Notes: generated from the letters alone by a model not told the origin. A DNA stretch of 64,000 nt from Porphyromonas macacae DSM 20710 = JCM 13914 (GCF_000379945.1 NZ_KB904151.1:1-64000); one strand, 5' to 3'. Positions 27,527-36,476 are shown, counted from the first letter of the stretch. Numbers and translations are program-made.

Positions 27527-27787
27527 ATGGCAAATCATAAGTCATCTATCAAGAGAATTCGTCAGATTAATGCACGCCGTCTGCACAATCGCTATTACGC
27601 TCGCACAACCCGTAATGCGGTTCGTAACTTCCGTGCTTTGACAGACCGTGCCGAAGCTGAGGTAATGTTACCGAAGGTGGCTTCAATGCTCGATCGTTTG
27701 GCTAAGAAGAATATTATTCATAAAAATAAGGCTGCTAACTTGAAATCAAAGTTGGCTAAGAGCCTTAATCGTTTAGGCCAGGCGTAA
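27527..27787 (+). CDS. rpsT: 30S ribosomal protein S20
   Basis: 86 residues, basic and helical: [20 protein letters not shown] at the N-terminus and '[19 protein letters not shown]' at the end, typical of S20, which binds 16S rRNA early in assembly. It begins 28 nt after tRNA-Glu copy 1 and is followed 81 nt later by copy 2, so all three are probably cut from one transcript starting near 27378. Confidence 0.97.
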   Translation: MANHKSSIKRIRQINARRLHNRYYARTTRNAVRNFRALTDRAEAEVMLPKVASMLDRLAKKNIIHKNKAANLKSKLAKSLNRLGQA

Positions 27788-27868
27788 ATCTGCAATCTGA
27801 AAGAAGGGGGAAACCTTCTCTTTCATTAAGATTAAAATTGAAATTTCTGCTGTTTGATACAGCTTGTT

Positions 27869-27940
27869 GGCCCATTCGTCTATCGGTTAGGACGTGAGAT
27901 TTTCATTCTCAAAAGAGGAGTTCGACTCTCCTATGGGCTA
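27869..27940 (+). tRNA. tRNA-Glu (anticodon TTC), copy 2
   Basis: Identical over 72 nt to the tRNA at 27427, including the immediate CGA following the discriminator. No separate promoter is obvious; a terminator follows 5 nt later. CCA is not encoded. Confidence 0.95.
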
Positions 27941-27945
27941 CGAAG

Positions 27946-27977
27946 AGATCCTTTCAGAAATGAGAGGATCTTTTTTT
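27946..27977 (+). terminator. Intrinsic terminator of the tRNA/rpsT unit
   Basis: AGATCCT/AGGATCT stem extended by TTC/GAG-like pairs, with a small loop and seven T residues. Confidence 0.85.
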
Positions 27978-28002
27978 GCTTTTGGCAGTATATAAATAAC
28001 AG

Positions 28003-28032
28003 GGTTTTTCATTCGCATAATTTGCTAACTTT
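28003..28032 (+). promoter_or_regulatory. Candidate promoter of bamD-rpoZ-DUF4293
   Basis: TAACTTTG (28025-28032) is an exact -7 match; the -33 region (GGTTTTT around 28003) is weak. RNA start near 28039, 52 nt before bamD. Confidence 0.45.
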
Positions 28033-28090
28033 GTACGTTATTAGTATAAAGGGTATTATACCTTTCAAATAAGAATGCTGAAAAAGAAAT

Positions 28091-28918
28091 ATGTGGCATA
28101 ATAAATATTCGTGGGTCATAGCATCATTGATGACTTTAATATTTTTTACTTCGTGCGGTGAGTATTATGAGGTACAGAAATCTACCGACCTGAATAGAAG
28201 ATACTCCTATGCAAAGAAGTGCTATAATGAGAAAAAGTACGGAAGGGCAATCGTTTTGCTGGAAGATATTGTTCCTAGCTTAAGCAGTTCTGAAGAAGGA
28301 GCTCAGGCTTTGTATCTGCTTGCCGATTCTTACTTTAAAGATAAACGTTATACGGATGCTTCAATTTCTTTTGCTCAATATGCAAAACGTTATCCTAAAG
28401 ATATGCTGGCTGAGGAATCTCGTTATAATGCGGCTAAGAGTTATTACATGCTCTCTCCGGACGCCAGACTCGATCAGTCTTCTACTTTAGACGCATTAAA
28501 AGAGCTTAGAACATATTTGGAGTTTTATCCGGAAGGCAAATATGCTAAAGACGTTGAGAAAATGTTGTTCGATTTGCAGGATAAGTTGGCTTATAAAGAA
28601 TATTTGGCTGCTAAGTTATATTATAATTTAGGCCCATATATGGGAAATAATTACCGCTCCGCTGTCGTTACAGCAAAAGCTGCTGTTAAGGAATACCCTT
28701 ATTCCAAGTATAGAGATGATTTGGAGTTCTTGATTTTACAGGCTAAATACCAGGAGGCGACGAACAGTATTCTTTCCAAAATGCAGACTCGTTTCCGGGA
28801 GGTTGTCGATCAATACTATAATTATATAAACCTCTTTCCCGAAGGAAAGTATCTGAAACAGGCTAAGAAGATTTATGAAGAGATTTCCAGGCAATATGTT
28901 TCCGATGCGAATGCATGA
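28091..28918 (+). CDS. bamD: Outer membrane assembly lipoprotein BamD
   Basis: 275 residues. Lipoprotein signal ends FFTSCGEYYEVQKS, the usual BamD opening. TPR-like helices include 'GRAIVLLEDIVPSLSSSEEG', 'QALYLLADSYFKDKRYTDAS' and 'YPKDMLAEESRYNAAKSYY', and a second set near the C-terminus. It is the essential partner of BamA in folding beta-barrel proteins into the outer membrane. The bamD - rpoZ - DUF4293 order is the common Bacteroidales arrangement. Confidence 0.95.
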   Translation: MWHNKYSWVIASLMTLIFFTSCGEYYEVQKSTDLNRRYSYAKKCYNEKKYGRAIVLLEDIVPSLSSSEEGAQALYLLADSYFKDKRYTDASISFAQYAKRYPKDMLAEESRYNAAKSYYMLSPDARLDQSSTLDALKELRTYLEFYPEGKYAKDVEKMLFDLQDKLAYKEYLAAKLYYNLGPYMGNNYRSAVVTAKAAVKEYPYSKYRDDLEFLILQAKYQEATNSILSKMQTRFREVVDQYYNYINLFPEGKYLKQAKKIYEEISRQYVSDANA

Positions 28919-28960
28919 CAATAACAGATAAACGAAAATATTCTAATTACGATATTAAAA

Positions 28961-29290
28961 ATGGATTACAAAAAAATTAATGCTCCTCACAACACGATTA
29001 CCCGTGATATGGTGAAGTTAGGTTCAGACACCGGAAATATTTATGAAACAGTTGTGATTATTTCCAAGCGGGCTAATCAAATTGGACAAGAGATTAAGCG
29101 TGATTTGGAAACAAAACTGCAAGAGTTTGCTTCTTATTCGGAAAATCCCGAAGAGGTGAATGAAAATCGTGAGCAGATAGAAATTTCAAGATTTTACGAA
29201 AGATTGCCTAAACCCACTCTTCTGGCTACAAAAGAATATGAAGATGGGATGATTTACTATAACATGCCGGGCAAACACAGAAATAAATAG
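28961..29290 (+). CDS. rpoZ: RNA polymerase omega subunit, Bacteroidetes type
   Basis: 109 residues. 'ITRDMVKLGSDTGNIYETVV' then 'ISKRANQIGQEIKRDLETKL' matches the omega/Rpb6 fold (the 'KRA.QI' motif), followed by a Bacteroidetes-specific C-terminal stretch 'RFYERLPKPTLLATKEYEDG'. It stabilises beta' in RNA polymerase. It lies 42 bp after bamD and 6 bp before the DUF4293 gene. Confidence 0.88.
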   Translation: MDYKKINAPHNTITRDMVKLGSDTGNIYETVVIISKRANQIGQEIKRDLETKLQEFASYSENPEEVNENREQIEISRFYERLPKPTLLATKEYEDGMIYYNMPGKHRNK

Positions 29291-29296
29291 AGCTTT

Positions 29297-29755
29297 ATGT
29301 GGCAGAGAATTCAAACCTTATGGCTTTTGCTCGCCGGTATTCTGATGACACTCTTGCTTTTGAACCCTTTAGCAGTCTTCATTCAGCCGGATGGTACTTC
29401 TTACAGTTTGTTTGTCTCCGGCATACAGGAAATCGGAACGAAAAAGATGGTTACCCCGGCTTGGGGGCTGTTTGTTATTGATGCAATCATTGTGTTGATT
29501 TCTTTTATTACCATTTTCTTGTATAAGAAGAGAATACTTCAGATAAGACTTACTGTCTTTAATATGCTGGTTACTATCGGATTTATTATCTATCTTGCAT
29601 TGGTTTCCTGGCAATTCTGTTCCACTTATTCGGCTTCATTCGGTTTTAAGTTTTGGCTGGGAATACCTTTGATTTGTTTGATTTTTCAGTATCTGGCCAT
29701 TCGTAATATCGGTGCGGATGAAGCATTGGTAAGAGCATCGAATCGTTTGAGATAG
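29297..29755 (+). CDS. DUF4293 four-span membrane protein
   Basis: 152 residues with four hydrophobic spans (about 8-27, 55-75, 83-105, 118-137). The opening MWQRIQTLWLLLAGILMTLL is characteristic of DUF4293, a Bacteroidetes-only family of unknown function almost always found downstream of rpoZ. Ends before a strong terminator. Confidence 0.9.
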   Translation: MWQRIQTLWLLLAGILMTLLLLNPLAVFIQPDGTSYSLFVSGIQEIGTKKMVTPAWGLFVIDAIIVLISFITIFLYKKRILQIRLTVFNMLVTIGFIIYLALVSWQFCSTYSASFGFKFWLGIPLICLIFQYLAIRNIGADEALVRASNRLR

Positions 29756-29799
29756 CAAGTGAATAAACGATATAAAGGGCTTACTGCTCCTTAATCGAA

Positions 29800-29845
29800 A
29801 AGAGACATCCCTGAAAGGTCGACTTTTCAGGGATGTCTCTTTTTA
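29800..29845 (+). terminator. Intrinsic terminator after DUF4293
   Basis: A 16-bp stem AGAGACATCCCTGAAA with its complement and a short loop, followed by five T residues. Confidence 0.9.
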
Positions 29846-29885
29846 GTTCGTTAACAGTTTTATACCGAACGGGAAAGCATCGATT

Positions 29886-29926
29886 CAATCAAAAATGAGC
29901 CCGGTAAAAGCCGGACCCATTTTGAT
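29886..29926 (-). terminator. Intrinsic terminator of the oligopeptidase gene
   Basis: On the minus strand AAAATGGGTCCGG pairs with CCGGGCTCATTTT (two G-U pairs), followed by a T-rich tail, 27 nt after the stop at 29953. Confidence 0.75.
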
Positions 29927-29952
29927 GGTTTCAAACGTATTTGAAAAAGTGC

Positions 29953-32103
29953 TTATTCGTTTATACCCACACGGTTAAGAATGAAAGCATATTCAAAAGC
30001 GGTGTCTTTAAGCCTGTCGTAGCTTCCTGTAGCTCCGCCGTGCCCCGACTCCATATTCATATGCAGCAGCAGGATGTTATTGTCCGTTTTATTTGCTCTC
30101 AGTTTAGCCACATATTTTGTCGGTTCGTGGAAAAGCACTTGAGAATCGTTCAATCCTCCGGTAACCAGCATATTCGGATATTCTTTTCGCTCGATGTTGT
30201 CGTATGGAGAATAAGAAAGCATATAGTTATAGTATTCCTCTTCGTTCGGATTGCCCCATTCTTCATATTCACCCGTGGTCAGGGGCAGTGTATCGTCGAG
30301 CATCGTGTTGATTACATCCACAAAAGGAACTTGCGCCACAATCGTTTGATACAGATCCGGACGCATATTGGCCACGGCGCCCATCAGCAAGCCTCCTGCA
30401 CTACCGCCCATAGCCGCCAGTTTGCCGGCTGATGTGTATTTATCGGCAATCAGTTTTTCACTGCAGGCGATAAAGTCCGTAAATGTATTCTTTTTCTTGA
30501 GCAGTTTGCCGTCTTCATACCATTTCTCACCCATATCGCTGCCTCCCCGTATTTGTGCAATGCCGAACACAAAACCTCTGTCTACGAGGCTGAATACGGC
30601 ACTGTTGAAGTATACATCCGAGGTGGAGCCGTAACTTCCGTAAGAGTAGAGAAGAGCCGGAGCAGAGCCATCTTTTTTGAGCCCTTTTTTATAGATAATA
30701 GCCATCGGCACGTTCGTACCGTCCTTGGCTGTAGCCCAAAGTCTTTCCACAACGTAGTTTTCAGGATTGAAACCTGACGGAATCTCCTGTTCTTTCAGTT
30801 TGACGGTCTTATCGGTTACAATGTCGTATTCGTATAGTGTGGTCGGTCTGTTGAGCGAGGTGTACGAATACCGGACCTGGTTGATGTCAAAATCTCCGGC
30901 TGCCGTGGAATAAGCCGTGTATACCGGTTCGGGGAAAGATATTTTCTTTACCTCTTTGCCGTCCAAATCTTTAATGTGTGTTTCATTCAGCCCGTTTTTA
31001 CGCAAGTTCAGTACGACATAGTTTTTCAATACATCGATACCGTCCAAACGTACTTCTTCATTGTGTGCTGTGAAAACTTTCCAGGTATCCCGGTTTTCAT
31101 AGCCTTCTTTCGGAAGCCGGTAAATCATACCGTTAAAGTTCTCTTTATCCTTATAAGTCAGGAAGAACATATTTTCATGCGGTATAACCGAGTATTCCAC
31201 ATCCTGTACGCGTGGCATGAAAACCTTGAAATCGCCGTTTGCATCATCGGCGGAGAGCAAACGTATTTCGGATGTTGTAGAGCTATTGATCGAAATCATG
31301 ACATACTGCTTTGTGATTTCGCCATGCACATAAGCCGAAAATTTAGGGTCTTTTTCTTCGTAGATCAACTTGGCATCGTTGGCTCCCGGTGTTTGCCTGT
31401 ATATCTGATAAGAGCGTAACGTTTGGTTGTCGATTTTGCTGTAGAATATCGTTTTATTATCGTTAGCCCAAGCCATCGAGGCTGCTCCTTTTACGCTGAA
31501 CCCCGTATCTTCTCCTGTTTGCAGGTCTTTGATTTTCATTTCAAAATCGGCAAAAGAGCCCGTTTCGTTAAAGAGATAAGCTGCCTTTTGATTGTCGGGG
31601 CTTATGGAGTAAGAGCCGAAGATGTAGGCATTTTTCCCTTCTGCCATTTTGTTCACATCGAAAATCACTTCTTCCGGAGCTTCCATGGTTTCCTTTCTAC
31701 GGCAGTACGTTCTGTATTGTTTGCCTTTTTCTCTGCGGCTGTAGTAGTAATAGCCTTTTCTTTTTACCGGGTAAGATTCGTCATCTTCTTTTATCCGCCC
31801 CAGAAATTCGTCATACAATTTCTTTTGCAGATCTTTTGTCCCTGCCATTACCGTTTCCGTATAAGCATTTTCGGCCTTGATGTAATTCAAAACCTTTTCA
31901 TCCGATTTGTCTTTCATCCAGAAATAGTCATCGGTACGCTGTTTCCCGAAATTGATAAAAGTGTCGGTCTTTGTTTGTGCTACCGGTGGTGCCGTAAAAT
32001 TTGTCTGATCCAAAATTCGATTTTCTTTTTTGGTTTGATTACATGAAAAAGCGGTACCTGTCACTATTGCTGCAGTCAGCAGCCATGTATAACCCTGTTT
32101 CAT
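29953..32103 (-). CDS. Oligopeptidase B-type prolyl oligopeptidase (S9A), lipoprotein
   Basis: 716 residues. N-terminal signal with lipobox (TGTAFSCNQTKK), then a beta-propeller and a C-terminal alpha/beta hydrolase domain. Catalytic Ser in AAMGGSAGGLLMGAVANMRP, Asp in GGLNDSQVLFHEP and His in MESGHGGATG. The extended 'RGGSDMGEKWYEDGKLLKKK' and 'VPFVDVINTMLDDTLPLT' segments match oligopeptidase B, which cuts after Lys/Arg in short peptides. The signal peptide suggests the periplasm or outer membrane, where it can process peptides for an asaccharolytic lifestyle. A TATCTTTG -7 box lies upstream on the minus strand at 32136-32143. Confidence 0.93.
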   Translation of the reverse strand: MKQGYTWLLTAAIVTGTAFSCNQTKKENRILDQTNFTAPPVAQTKTDTFINFGKQRTDDYFWMKDKSDEKVLNYIKAENAYTETVMAGTKDLQKKLYDEFLGRIKEDDESYPVKRKGYYYYSRREKGKQYRTYCRRKETMEAPEEVIFDVNKMAEGKNAYIFGSYSISPDNQKAAYLFNETGSFADFEMKIKDLQTGEDTGFSVKGAASMAWANDNKTIFYSKIDNQTLRSYQIYRQTPGANDAKLIYEEKDPKFSAYVHGEITKQYVMISINSSTTSEIRLLSADDANGDFKVFMPRVQDVEYSVIPHENMFFLTYKDKENFNGMIYRLPKEGYENRDTWKVFTAHNEEVRLDGIDVLKNYVVLNLRKNGLNETHIKDLDGKEVKKISFPEPVYTAYSTAAGDFDINQVRYSYTSLNRPTTLYEYDIVTDKTVKLKEQEIPSGFNPENYVVERLWATAKDGTNVPMAIIYKKGLKKDGSAPALLYSYGSYGSTSDVYFNSAVFSLVDRGFVFGIAQIRGGSDMGEKWYEDGKLLKKKNTFTDFIACSEKLIADKYTSAGKLAAMGGSAGGLLMGAVANMRPDLYQTIVAQVPFVDVINTMLDDTLPLTTGEYEEWGNPNEEEYYNYMLSYSPYDNIERKEYPNMLVTGGLNDSQVLFHEPTKYVAKLRANKTDNNILLLHMNMESGHGGATGSYDRLKDTAFEYAFILNRVGINE

Positions 32104-32135
32104 ATTAAAATATTTGATTTATGGTTTGATTATAT

Positions 32136-32143
32136 CAAAGATA
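32136..32143 (-). promoter_or_regulatory. Candidate -7 box of the oligopeptidase gene
   Basis: TATCTTTG on the minus strand; RNA start near 32129, 26 nt before the ATG. No good -33 found. A plus-strand -7 box (TATTTTTG, 32224-32231) for the porin gene lies in the same divergent gap. Confidence 0.35.
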
Positions 32144-32258
32144 TGCAAATTAGTATTATTTATTTGGTTGTGTTTCTTGTTATTCTGATGTATGCGTATT
32201 TCTTATTATCGGAAAGTTCTCCTTATTTTTGTGAATCCATAAATTCAATACCCTGAAA

Positions 32259-33485
32259 ATGCTTCGTTTTATGAGAAAAACGCTGTTCCCGCTGTTCCTT
32301 TTTTTATCCTTTTGCAGTAACCTCTCTGCTCAGCAAAAAGGCAGTGAGGGCAGTTTTGAGAAAAGTCTTTTTGAAAGCATTGCACATCTTGAAAACAGGA
32401 GCAGGCGGTTTAACCTGCTTTTGAACATGCAGGGCGGTTTTGATGTAGAAGGGAATAGCCCGGCTCTCGGCGCAGGTAAAAATCATGCCCGTTTTAATAT
32501 GCGTCAGTTACGCATCGAGGCAAAAGGCGATATAAACGAACGCTTTTCTTTCCGTTGGCGTCAGCGTCTTAACGGTTCAAAGATTCCCGGAGTGGATAAT
32601 CTGCCCGCATCTATCGATGTTGCCGGTTTAGGCATTAAACTCGATAAGCGTTTTTCTTTGTTTGTGGGGCGTCAGTTCGCTTCTTTCGGTGGCTTTGAGT
32701 ACGATCTCAATCCCATAGATGTGTATGAATTCAGCGATATGTCGGAATATATCGGTTGTTTTCTTACCGGTATCAGCCTTACTTATCAACCTGTTTCGGC
32801 GCATCAATTCCATTTCCAGGTACTCAATGCGCTGAACGATCGTTTTTCAGAAACGTACCGGGTGCAGTACGATCCTTCTTTGCGTCCATCGAAGCTTCCG
32901 CTGTTATATACGGTCAATTGGAATGGCTGTATGTACGGAGGGCTGTTGCAGACACGCTGGTCTGCTTCGCTGTCTTCTCAGACTTCTCAAAATAAGATTT
33001 ATTATATAGCCCTGGGAAACAGTGTAAATATCGGTAGTCGGTTCGGTCTGTTTTTTGATCTGATGTATTCCCGTGAGGGGTTGGACAGTAAAGGCATTCT
33101 ATCCGATTTGATTTCGTCCGTCAGTGCCGATTCCTCATGGCCTGTAACCCGGTATACGGTAAAAAATACCGAGTATTTGAGTTTTTTGTCCAAAGCCAAT
33201 GTTCGTTTTGCTTCCCGTTGGAACTGGTTTGTGCAGGGTATGTATGAAACAGCGTCTGTTTATAAGGAGAGTATCGTTAAAAGAAAGATCGATGCCGGTA
33301 AGTATCGCACCGCTTTGGGTTATCTGACCGGTATAGAGTATTATCCCATGTCCGGCAGCAATTTGCATTTCTTTCTCACCTATGTCGGGCGCAGTTATAA
33401 ATTCGATGAAAAGCGTTCGTTGTCTCCGGATTATACCACCAACAGGCTGAGCTTGGGATTTATTTATCAACTTCCCATGTTTTAG
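32259..33485 (+). CDS. OprO/OprP-like porin (phosphate-selective porin family)
   Basis: 408 residues. Signal peptide (cut near LSAQQ), then a 16-strand-type barrel: 'ARFNMRQLRIEAKGDINERF' and 'RWRQRLNGSKIPG', 'LFVGRQFASFGGFEYDLNP', and a C-terminal strand 'RLSLGFIYQLPMF' ending in Phe. Bacteroidetes proteins of this type are usually called phosphate-selective porin O/P, but the substrate is not established and no phosphate genes are nearby. The ATG at 32259 is used; a second ATG four codons later is possible. Confidence 0.8.
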   Translation: MLRFMRKTLFPLFLFLSFCSNLSAQQKGSEGSFEKSLFESIAHLENRSRRFNLLLNMQGGFDVEGNSPALGAGKNHARFNMRQLRIEAKGDINERFSFRWRQRLNGSKIPGVDNLPASIDVAGLGIKLDKRFSLFVGRQFASFGGFEYDLNPIDVYEFSDMSEYIGCFLTGISLTYQPVSAHQFHFQVLNALNDRFSETYRVQYDPSLRPSKLPLLYTVNWNGCMYGGLLQTRWSASLSSQTSQNKIYYIALGNSVNIGSRFGLFFDLMYSREGLDSKGILSDLISSVSADSSWPVTRYTVKNTEYLSFLSKANVRFASRWNWFVQGMYETASVYKESIVKRKIDAGKYRTALGYLTGIEYYPMSGSNLHFFLTYVGRSYKFDEKRSLSPDYTTNRLSLGFIYQLPMF

Positions 33486-33584
33486 CAAATATCAATGGAT
33501 GAAAACGAGGTCTTAATTGTTCCCGTACCCTGATGATATAAGAGGTTTCGGAGCCTTGTTAGAGTGCGTCATATATAGTATTGA

Positions 33585-33692
33585 AATTCTCTGCCTGACC
33601 GTTGAAAATCCGTAGCGCTACGGATTTTCAACGAAGTTAACTTGGATTTTTATTCTTTGCCTGAAGAATTTTCAACCATCAGGCAGAAAATT
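33585..33692 (-). repeat. 108-bp palindromic repeat, copy B
   Basis: Ends AATTCTCTGCCTGA (33585-33598) and TCAGGCAGAAAATT (33679-33692) are inverted with one mismatch. Inside is a 32-bp perfect palindrome (33601-33632) centred on TCCGTAGCGCTACGGA, then GAAGTTAACTT. Orientation is opposite to copies A and C. It fills most of the 303-bp gap between the porin gene and the promoter of the PH-domain genes. Confidence 0.85.
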
Positions 33693-33735
33693 CTGAGTTT
33701 TCGAAAGGCTGTTTGTTTCGTTCAAAATACTTTGA

Positions 33736-33766
33736 TTTGGCAGTCATCCGAAACGTTTTATTTTTG
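33736..33766 (+). promoter_or_regulatory. Promoter of the PH-domain gene pair
   Basis: TTTG (33736-33739), 19-nt spacer, TATTTTTG (33759-33766): full consensus. RNA start near 33773, only about 16 nt before the GTG start at 33789. The repeat copy B ends 44 bp upstream. Confidence 0.65.
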
Positions 33767-33788
33767 TAGAAAACATTGAAGTAAAACC

Positions 33789-34310
33789 GTGGAAAATATA
33801 AAGCTGTTCAGTAATTTGGAAGTAGATCCGGTTACATTACCAAAAGTTCAGGATTTGGAGTATCAACCCTTGGAATCGAAGTTTATATATATGCTTCTTA
33901 TCGAGACTGTTTTGGGGTGGTTTACCCTCATCGGTTTCTTCTGGTTTCTCTATTATGTTGTGGAGCAAACACGATTTCTGCCCTGGGTAATAGTCCTTAC
34001 CATATTGATGTCTTTGGCTTTTCTGGTGAACCTTACTTTCTTGAAAAAAGCCTGTCGTGAAAGAGGGTATGCCGTTCGGGAAAAAGATATAACTTATAAA
34101 CGAGGTGTAATCCGAACCAGGCATATCACCATTCCCTATAATCGTATTCAGCAGGTGGTGGTGTCGCAAAATCTCATATTGCGTACAGTCGGTCTTTATA
34201 GCCTCAATATCAGAACGGCGGCACAAAGCTCTGACGGCATGGAAGTTGCAGGGCTGAAAAGAGAGCGTGCGCAGCAACTCAAGCAGATGATTTTGGATAA
34301 AATCAATTAA
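33789..34310 (+). CDS. PH-domain membrane protein, YdbS-like (bPH2)
   Basis: 173 residues, GTG start. Two adjacent hydrophobic spans (about 34-80) are followed by a bPH2 domain: 'CRERGYAVREKDITYKRGVI', 'TIPYNRIQQVVVSQNLILRT' and 'LYSLNIRTAAQSS'. This is the YdbS pattern; the next gene encodes the YdbT partner 9 bp downstream. In Bacillus the YdbST pair helps resistance to certain antimicrobial compounds; the role here is unknown. Confidence 0.85.
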   Translation: MENIKLFSNLEVDPVTLPKVQDLEYQPLESKFIYMLLIETVLGWFTLIGFFWFLYYVVEQTRFLPWVIVLTILMSLAFLVNLTFLKKACRERGYAVREKDITYKRGVIRTRHITIPYNRIQQVVVSQNLILRTVGLYSLNIRTAAQSSDGMEVAGLKRERAQQLKQMILDKIN

Positions 34311-34319
34311 TCTTCAATT

Positions 34320-35879
34320 ATGAAGAAGTCTAAAAGGCCGAGAAACTTTCGGGAGTTTAGCCGCATGGGAAGCGATGCCTTGTGGGTGATGCTTATAAAA
34401 GATATAAACCGGGTTTTTGTGAAAGCCTGGCCTGTAATTATTCTCGTCTTTTTCAATGATGCCGGTGTCGGGCGAAAAATGATGCAACTTTTACTCTTAG
34501 GATTGTCTCTTCTGGTGTTGGGTGCTTTATTTTCGGTCATCCGTTATTTTACCTCTTATTTTAAGATTGAAAATCAGTGTGTGGTTTTCAAACGGGCTTC
34601 TTGGGTGAAATCCGTTAAAACCATACCGTTGGAGCATATTCATACTATTCGTACGACGAGCGGTTTTTTTTACCGTCTTGTCGATATGGTTGCTGTCTGT
34701 TTCGACTGTGTAGTCCAAAAGGAGGCCGAAGTCGAGCTTCTTTTGAGTAAAACGGACCTCGAATTGTTACTGAAAACGATCAATGAAGAGGGCGGCTTTA
34801 CAATACCGGTCTCTTCCAACTTTCGGTCGAAGGATGCCGGATCGGCAGAAGAGCAGCATGTACATGCAAATGTCCGAAGCTATTCTTTTGGATTAAGGGA
34901 ACTTATACAGGGGGCTGTCACACAAAATCCTTTGAAAGGTTTAGGGGTGATTTTTGCCGTATTGGTGTATGTGTTCAACGAGTCCACCGATTTAATCATG
35001 AGATATCAGGACGTTATTGTGGACAATGTATCGAAGTGGTATGGGCACAGTACGTGGTCTATGCTGTTTTTTGTTTTTGTCGTTTCGTATCTGATTACTC
35101 TTCTGATTTGGATAGCCGTTGTCGTTATTCGTAAGTATGGATTGAGTGTTTCTTTAACTTCGGACAAGATTCATTATCAGGCCGGGATGTTTACCCGGCG
35201 GTCTGCTTTTGTAAGTAAAGACAAGATCGTGGGGCTTACATTCAAACAAAATATTTTGGAGAGAATCACCGGTGTGGAGACCGTATCGATAGAACAATCG
35301 GACTCTGTGGAGGGAGAGAAGGGAAAAGAGCGTATCGTTATTTATGGCTGGAAAGACCGGATTGCTTTAGAAAACGAGTGGTTCGGGGCAGAAGGGGTGA
35401 CCCGTGCCGGAAAAAGTGTTTCCGGTCAAGGGCTGTTTTGGTATCATCTGTTGGTACGCATATTCATTCTGATCATCCCATCTGGTACTTTAGTCTTTTT
35501 TGTTTATCCGCTGTTGCTCTGGGGGGTATTGCCTTTTGTGGCGGGAGTGAGTGTATTGGGAGCTTATCTGCGTTTCAAACGGAGTGCCATAGCTGTAGCC
35601 CCGGCTCATGTGCTTATTTACCATGGGCAATATTCCCGTAAACAAACTTTTTTGCCGATAAGGAAAATAGAGAGTGTTCTTTTGTGTCGGACTTTTATGC
35701 AGAAACGTAGCGGAAGAGTCCGTTTGAGCCTTAATACCATGGGAGGTCTTTTTACAGTGCGCAGCTTACCTCTTGATGAAGCCCGGGCAATCCGTGATTA
35801 TATCCTTTACAAAATGGAAATGCTGTCAGATGAAAATCCTACTCAGATCAAATCCGCCACAGAAGAGCCGGGTATGTAG
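34320..35879 (+). CDS. PH-domain membrane protein, YdbT-like (three bPH2 segments)
   Basis: 519 residues. Hydrophobic pairs near 36-75, 200-260 and 370-420 alternate with bPH2 segments: 'NQCVVFKRASWVKSVKTIPL', 'QAGMFTRRSAFVSKDKIVGL' and 'IYHGQYSRKQTFLPIRKIES'. This is the usual YdbT arrangement. Its 3' end overlaps the 3' end of the minus-strand ybaK gene by 37 bp, so both stop codons lie within the partner gene. Confidence 0.85.
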   Translation: MKKSKRPRNFREFSRMGSDALWVMLIKDINRVFVKAWPVIILVFFNDAGVGRKMMQLLLLGLSLLVLGALFSVIRYFTSYFKIENQCVVFKRASWVKSVKTIPLEHIHTIRTTSGFFYRLVDMVAVCFDCVVQKEAEVELLLSKTDLELLLKTINEEGGFTIPVSSNFRSKDAGSAEEQHVHANVRSYSFGLRELIQGAVTQNPLKGLGVIFAVLVYVFNESTDLIMRYQDVIVDNVSKWYGHSTWSMLFFVFVVSYLITLLIWIAVVVIRKYGLSVSLTSDKIHYQAGMFTRRSAFVSKDKIVGLTFKQNILERITGVETVSIEQSDSVEGEKGKERIVIYGWKDRIALENEWFGAEGVTRAGKSVSGQGLFWYHLLVRIFILIIPSGTLVFFVYPLLLWGVLPFVAGVSVLGAYLRFKRSAIAVAPAHVLIYHGQYSRKQTFLPIRKIESVLLCRTFMQKRSGRVRLSLNTMGGLFTVRSLPLDEARAIRDYILYKMEMLSDENPTQIKSATEEPGM

Positions 35880-36325
35880 TCTATGAGATCTTGCGGAGCA
35901 ATGCGCAGTTGCAGGCCGCGTACTCCCGCACTCACATAGATGTGCTCGAAATTCTTTATTGTTTGGTGAAAATAAGTAGGGAAATTTTTTTTCATTCCTA
36001 TCGGGCAACAGCCGCCCCGGATATATCCCGTAAGCGGGAGCAACTCTTTTTGGGCAATCAGTTCTACCTTTTTATTGCCTGATGCCCTGGCTGCTTTTTT
36101 CAGATCGACCTCTTCGGCTCCGGGGATTACGCACACCAGATGTTTGATTTTGTCACCCGATAATACAAGTGTTTTGAAGACCTGATTGACATCTTCATTC
36201 AGACTTTGGGCCACATGGATGGCCGAGAGGTCATTTTCGTCCACTTCATAAGTTACCAGCTCGTAGTTTATTCCGGCTGCATCCAACAAGCGCGCCACAT
36301 TGGTTTTAGGGATTTTCTTCGTCAT
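35843..36325 (-). CDS. ybaK: Cys-tRNA(Pro) deacylase YbaK/EbsC type
   Basis: 160 residues, cytosolic. 'TNVARLLDAAGINYELVTYE' start, 'VFKTLVLSGDKIKHLVCVIP' and 'KELLPLTGYIRGGCCPIGMKK' are the family signatures, including the catalytic-region Lys and the GGC-P-GMKK motif. It hydrolyses Cys mischarged on tRNA-Pro. Convergent with the PH-domain gene. Confidence 0.93.
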   Translation of the reverse strand: MTKKIPKTNVARLLDAAGINYELVTYEVDENDLSAIHVAQSLNEDVNQVFKTLVLSGDKIKHLVCVIPGAEEVDLKKAARASGNKKVELIAQKELLPLTGYIRGGCCPIGMKKNFPTYFHQTIKNFEHIYVSAGVRGLQLRIAPQDLIDYIPGSSVADLI

Positions 36326-36444
36326 ACCGGCTTTTCAAGAAAAAATTACTCCTGCAGTTCAAATTTAGGTATTTTGCGATGATACGCTATTTGAAAATCA
36401 TAATTATAGGGTATGGAAAAGCCTTAATATCCCTATGAATGAGT

Positions 36445-36476
36445 ATTGTGTTTGGTGGGTGATTGGAATAATTTTG
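36445..36476 (+). promoter_or_regulatory. Promoter of the HmuY-BspA lipoprotein gene
   Basis: TTG (36446-36448), 20-nt spacer, TAATTTTG (36469-36476). RNA start near 36483, 28 nt before the ATG. No Fur-like box was recognised by eye. Confidence 0.5.

Noticed and set aside
27854-28072. 72-codon frame beginning before tRNA-Glu copy 2
   Set aside because: It is read through the tRNA and terminator; no coding evidence.
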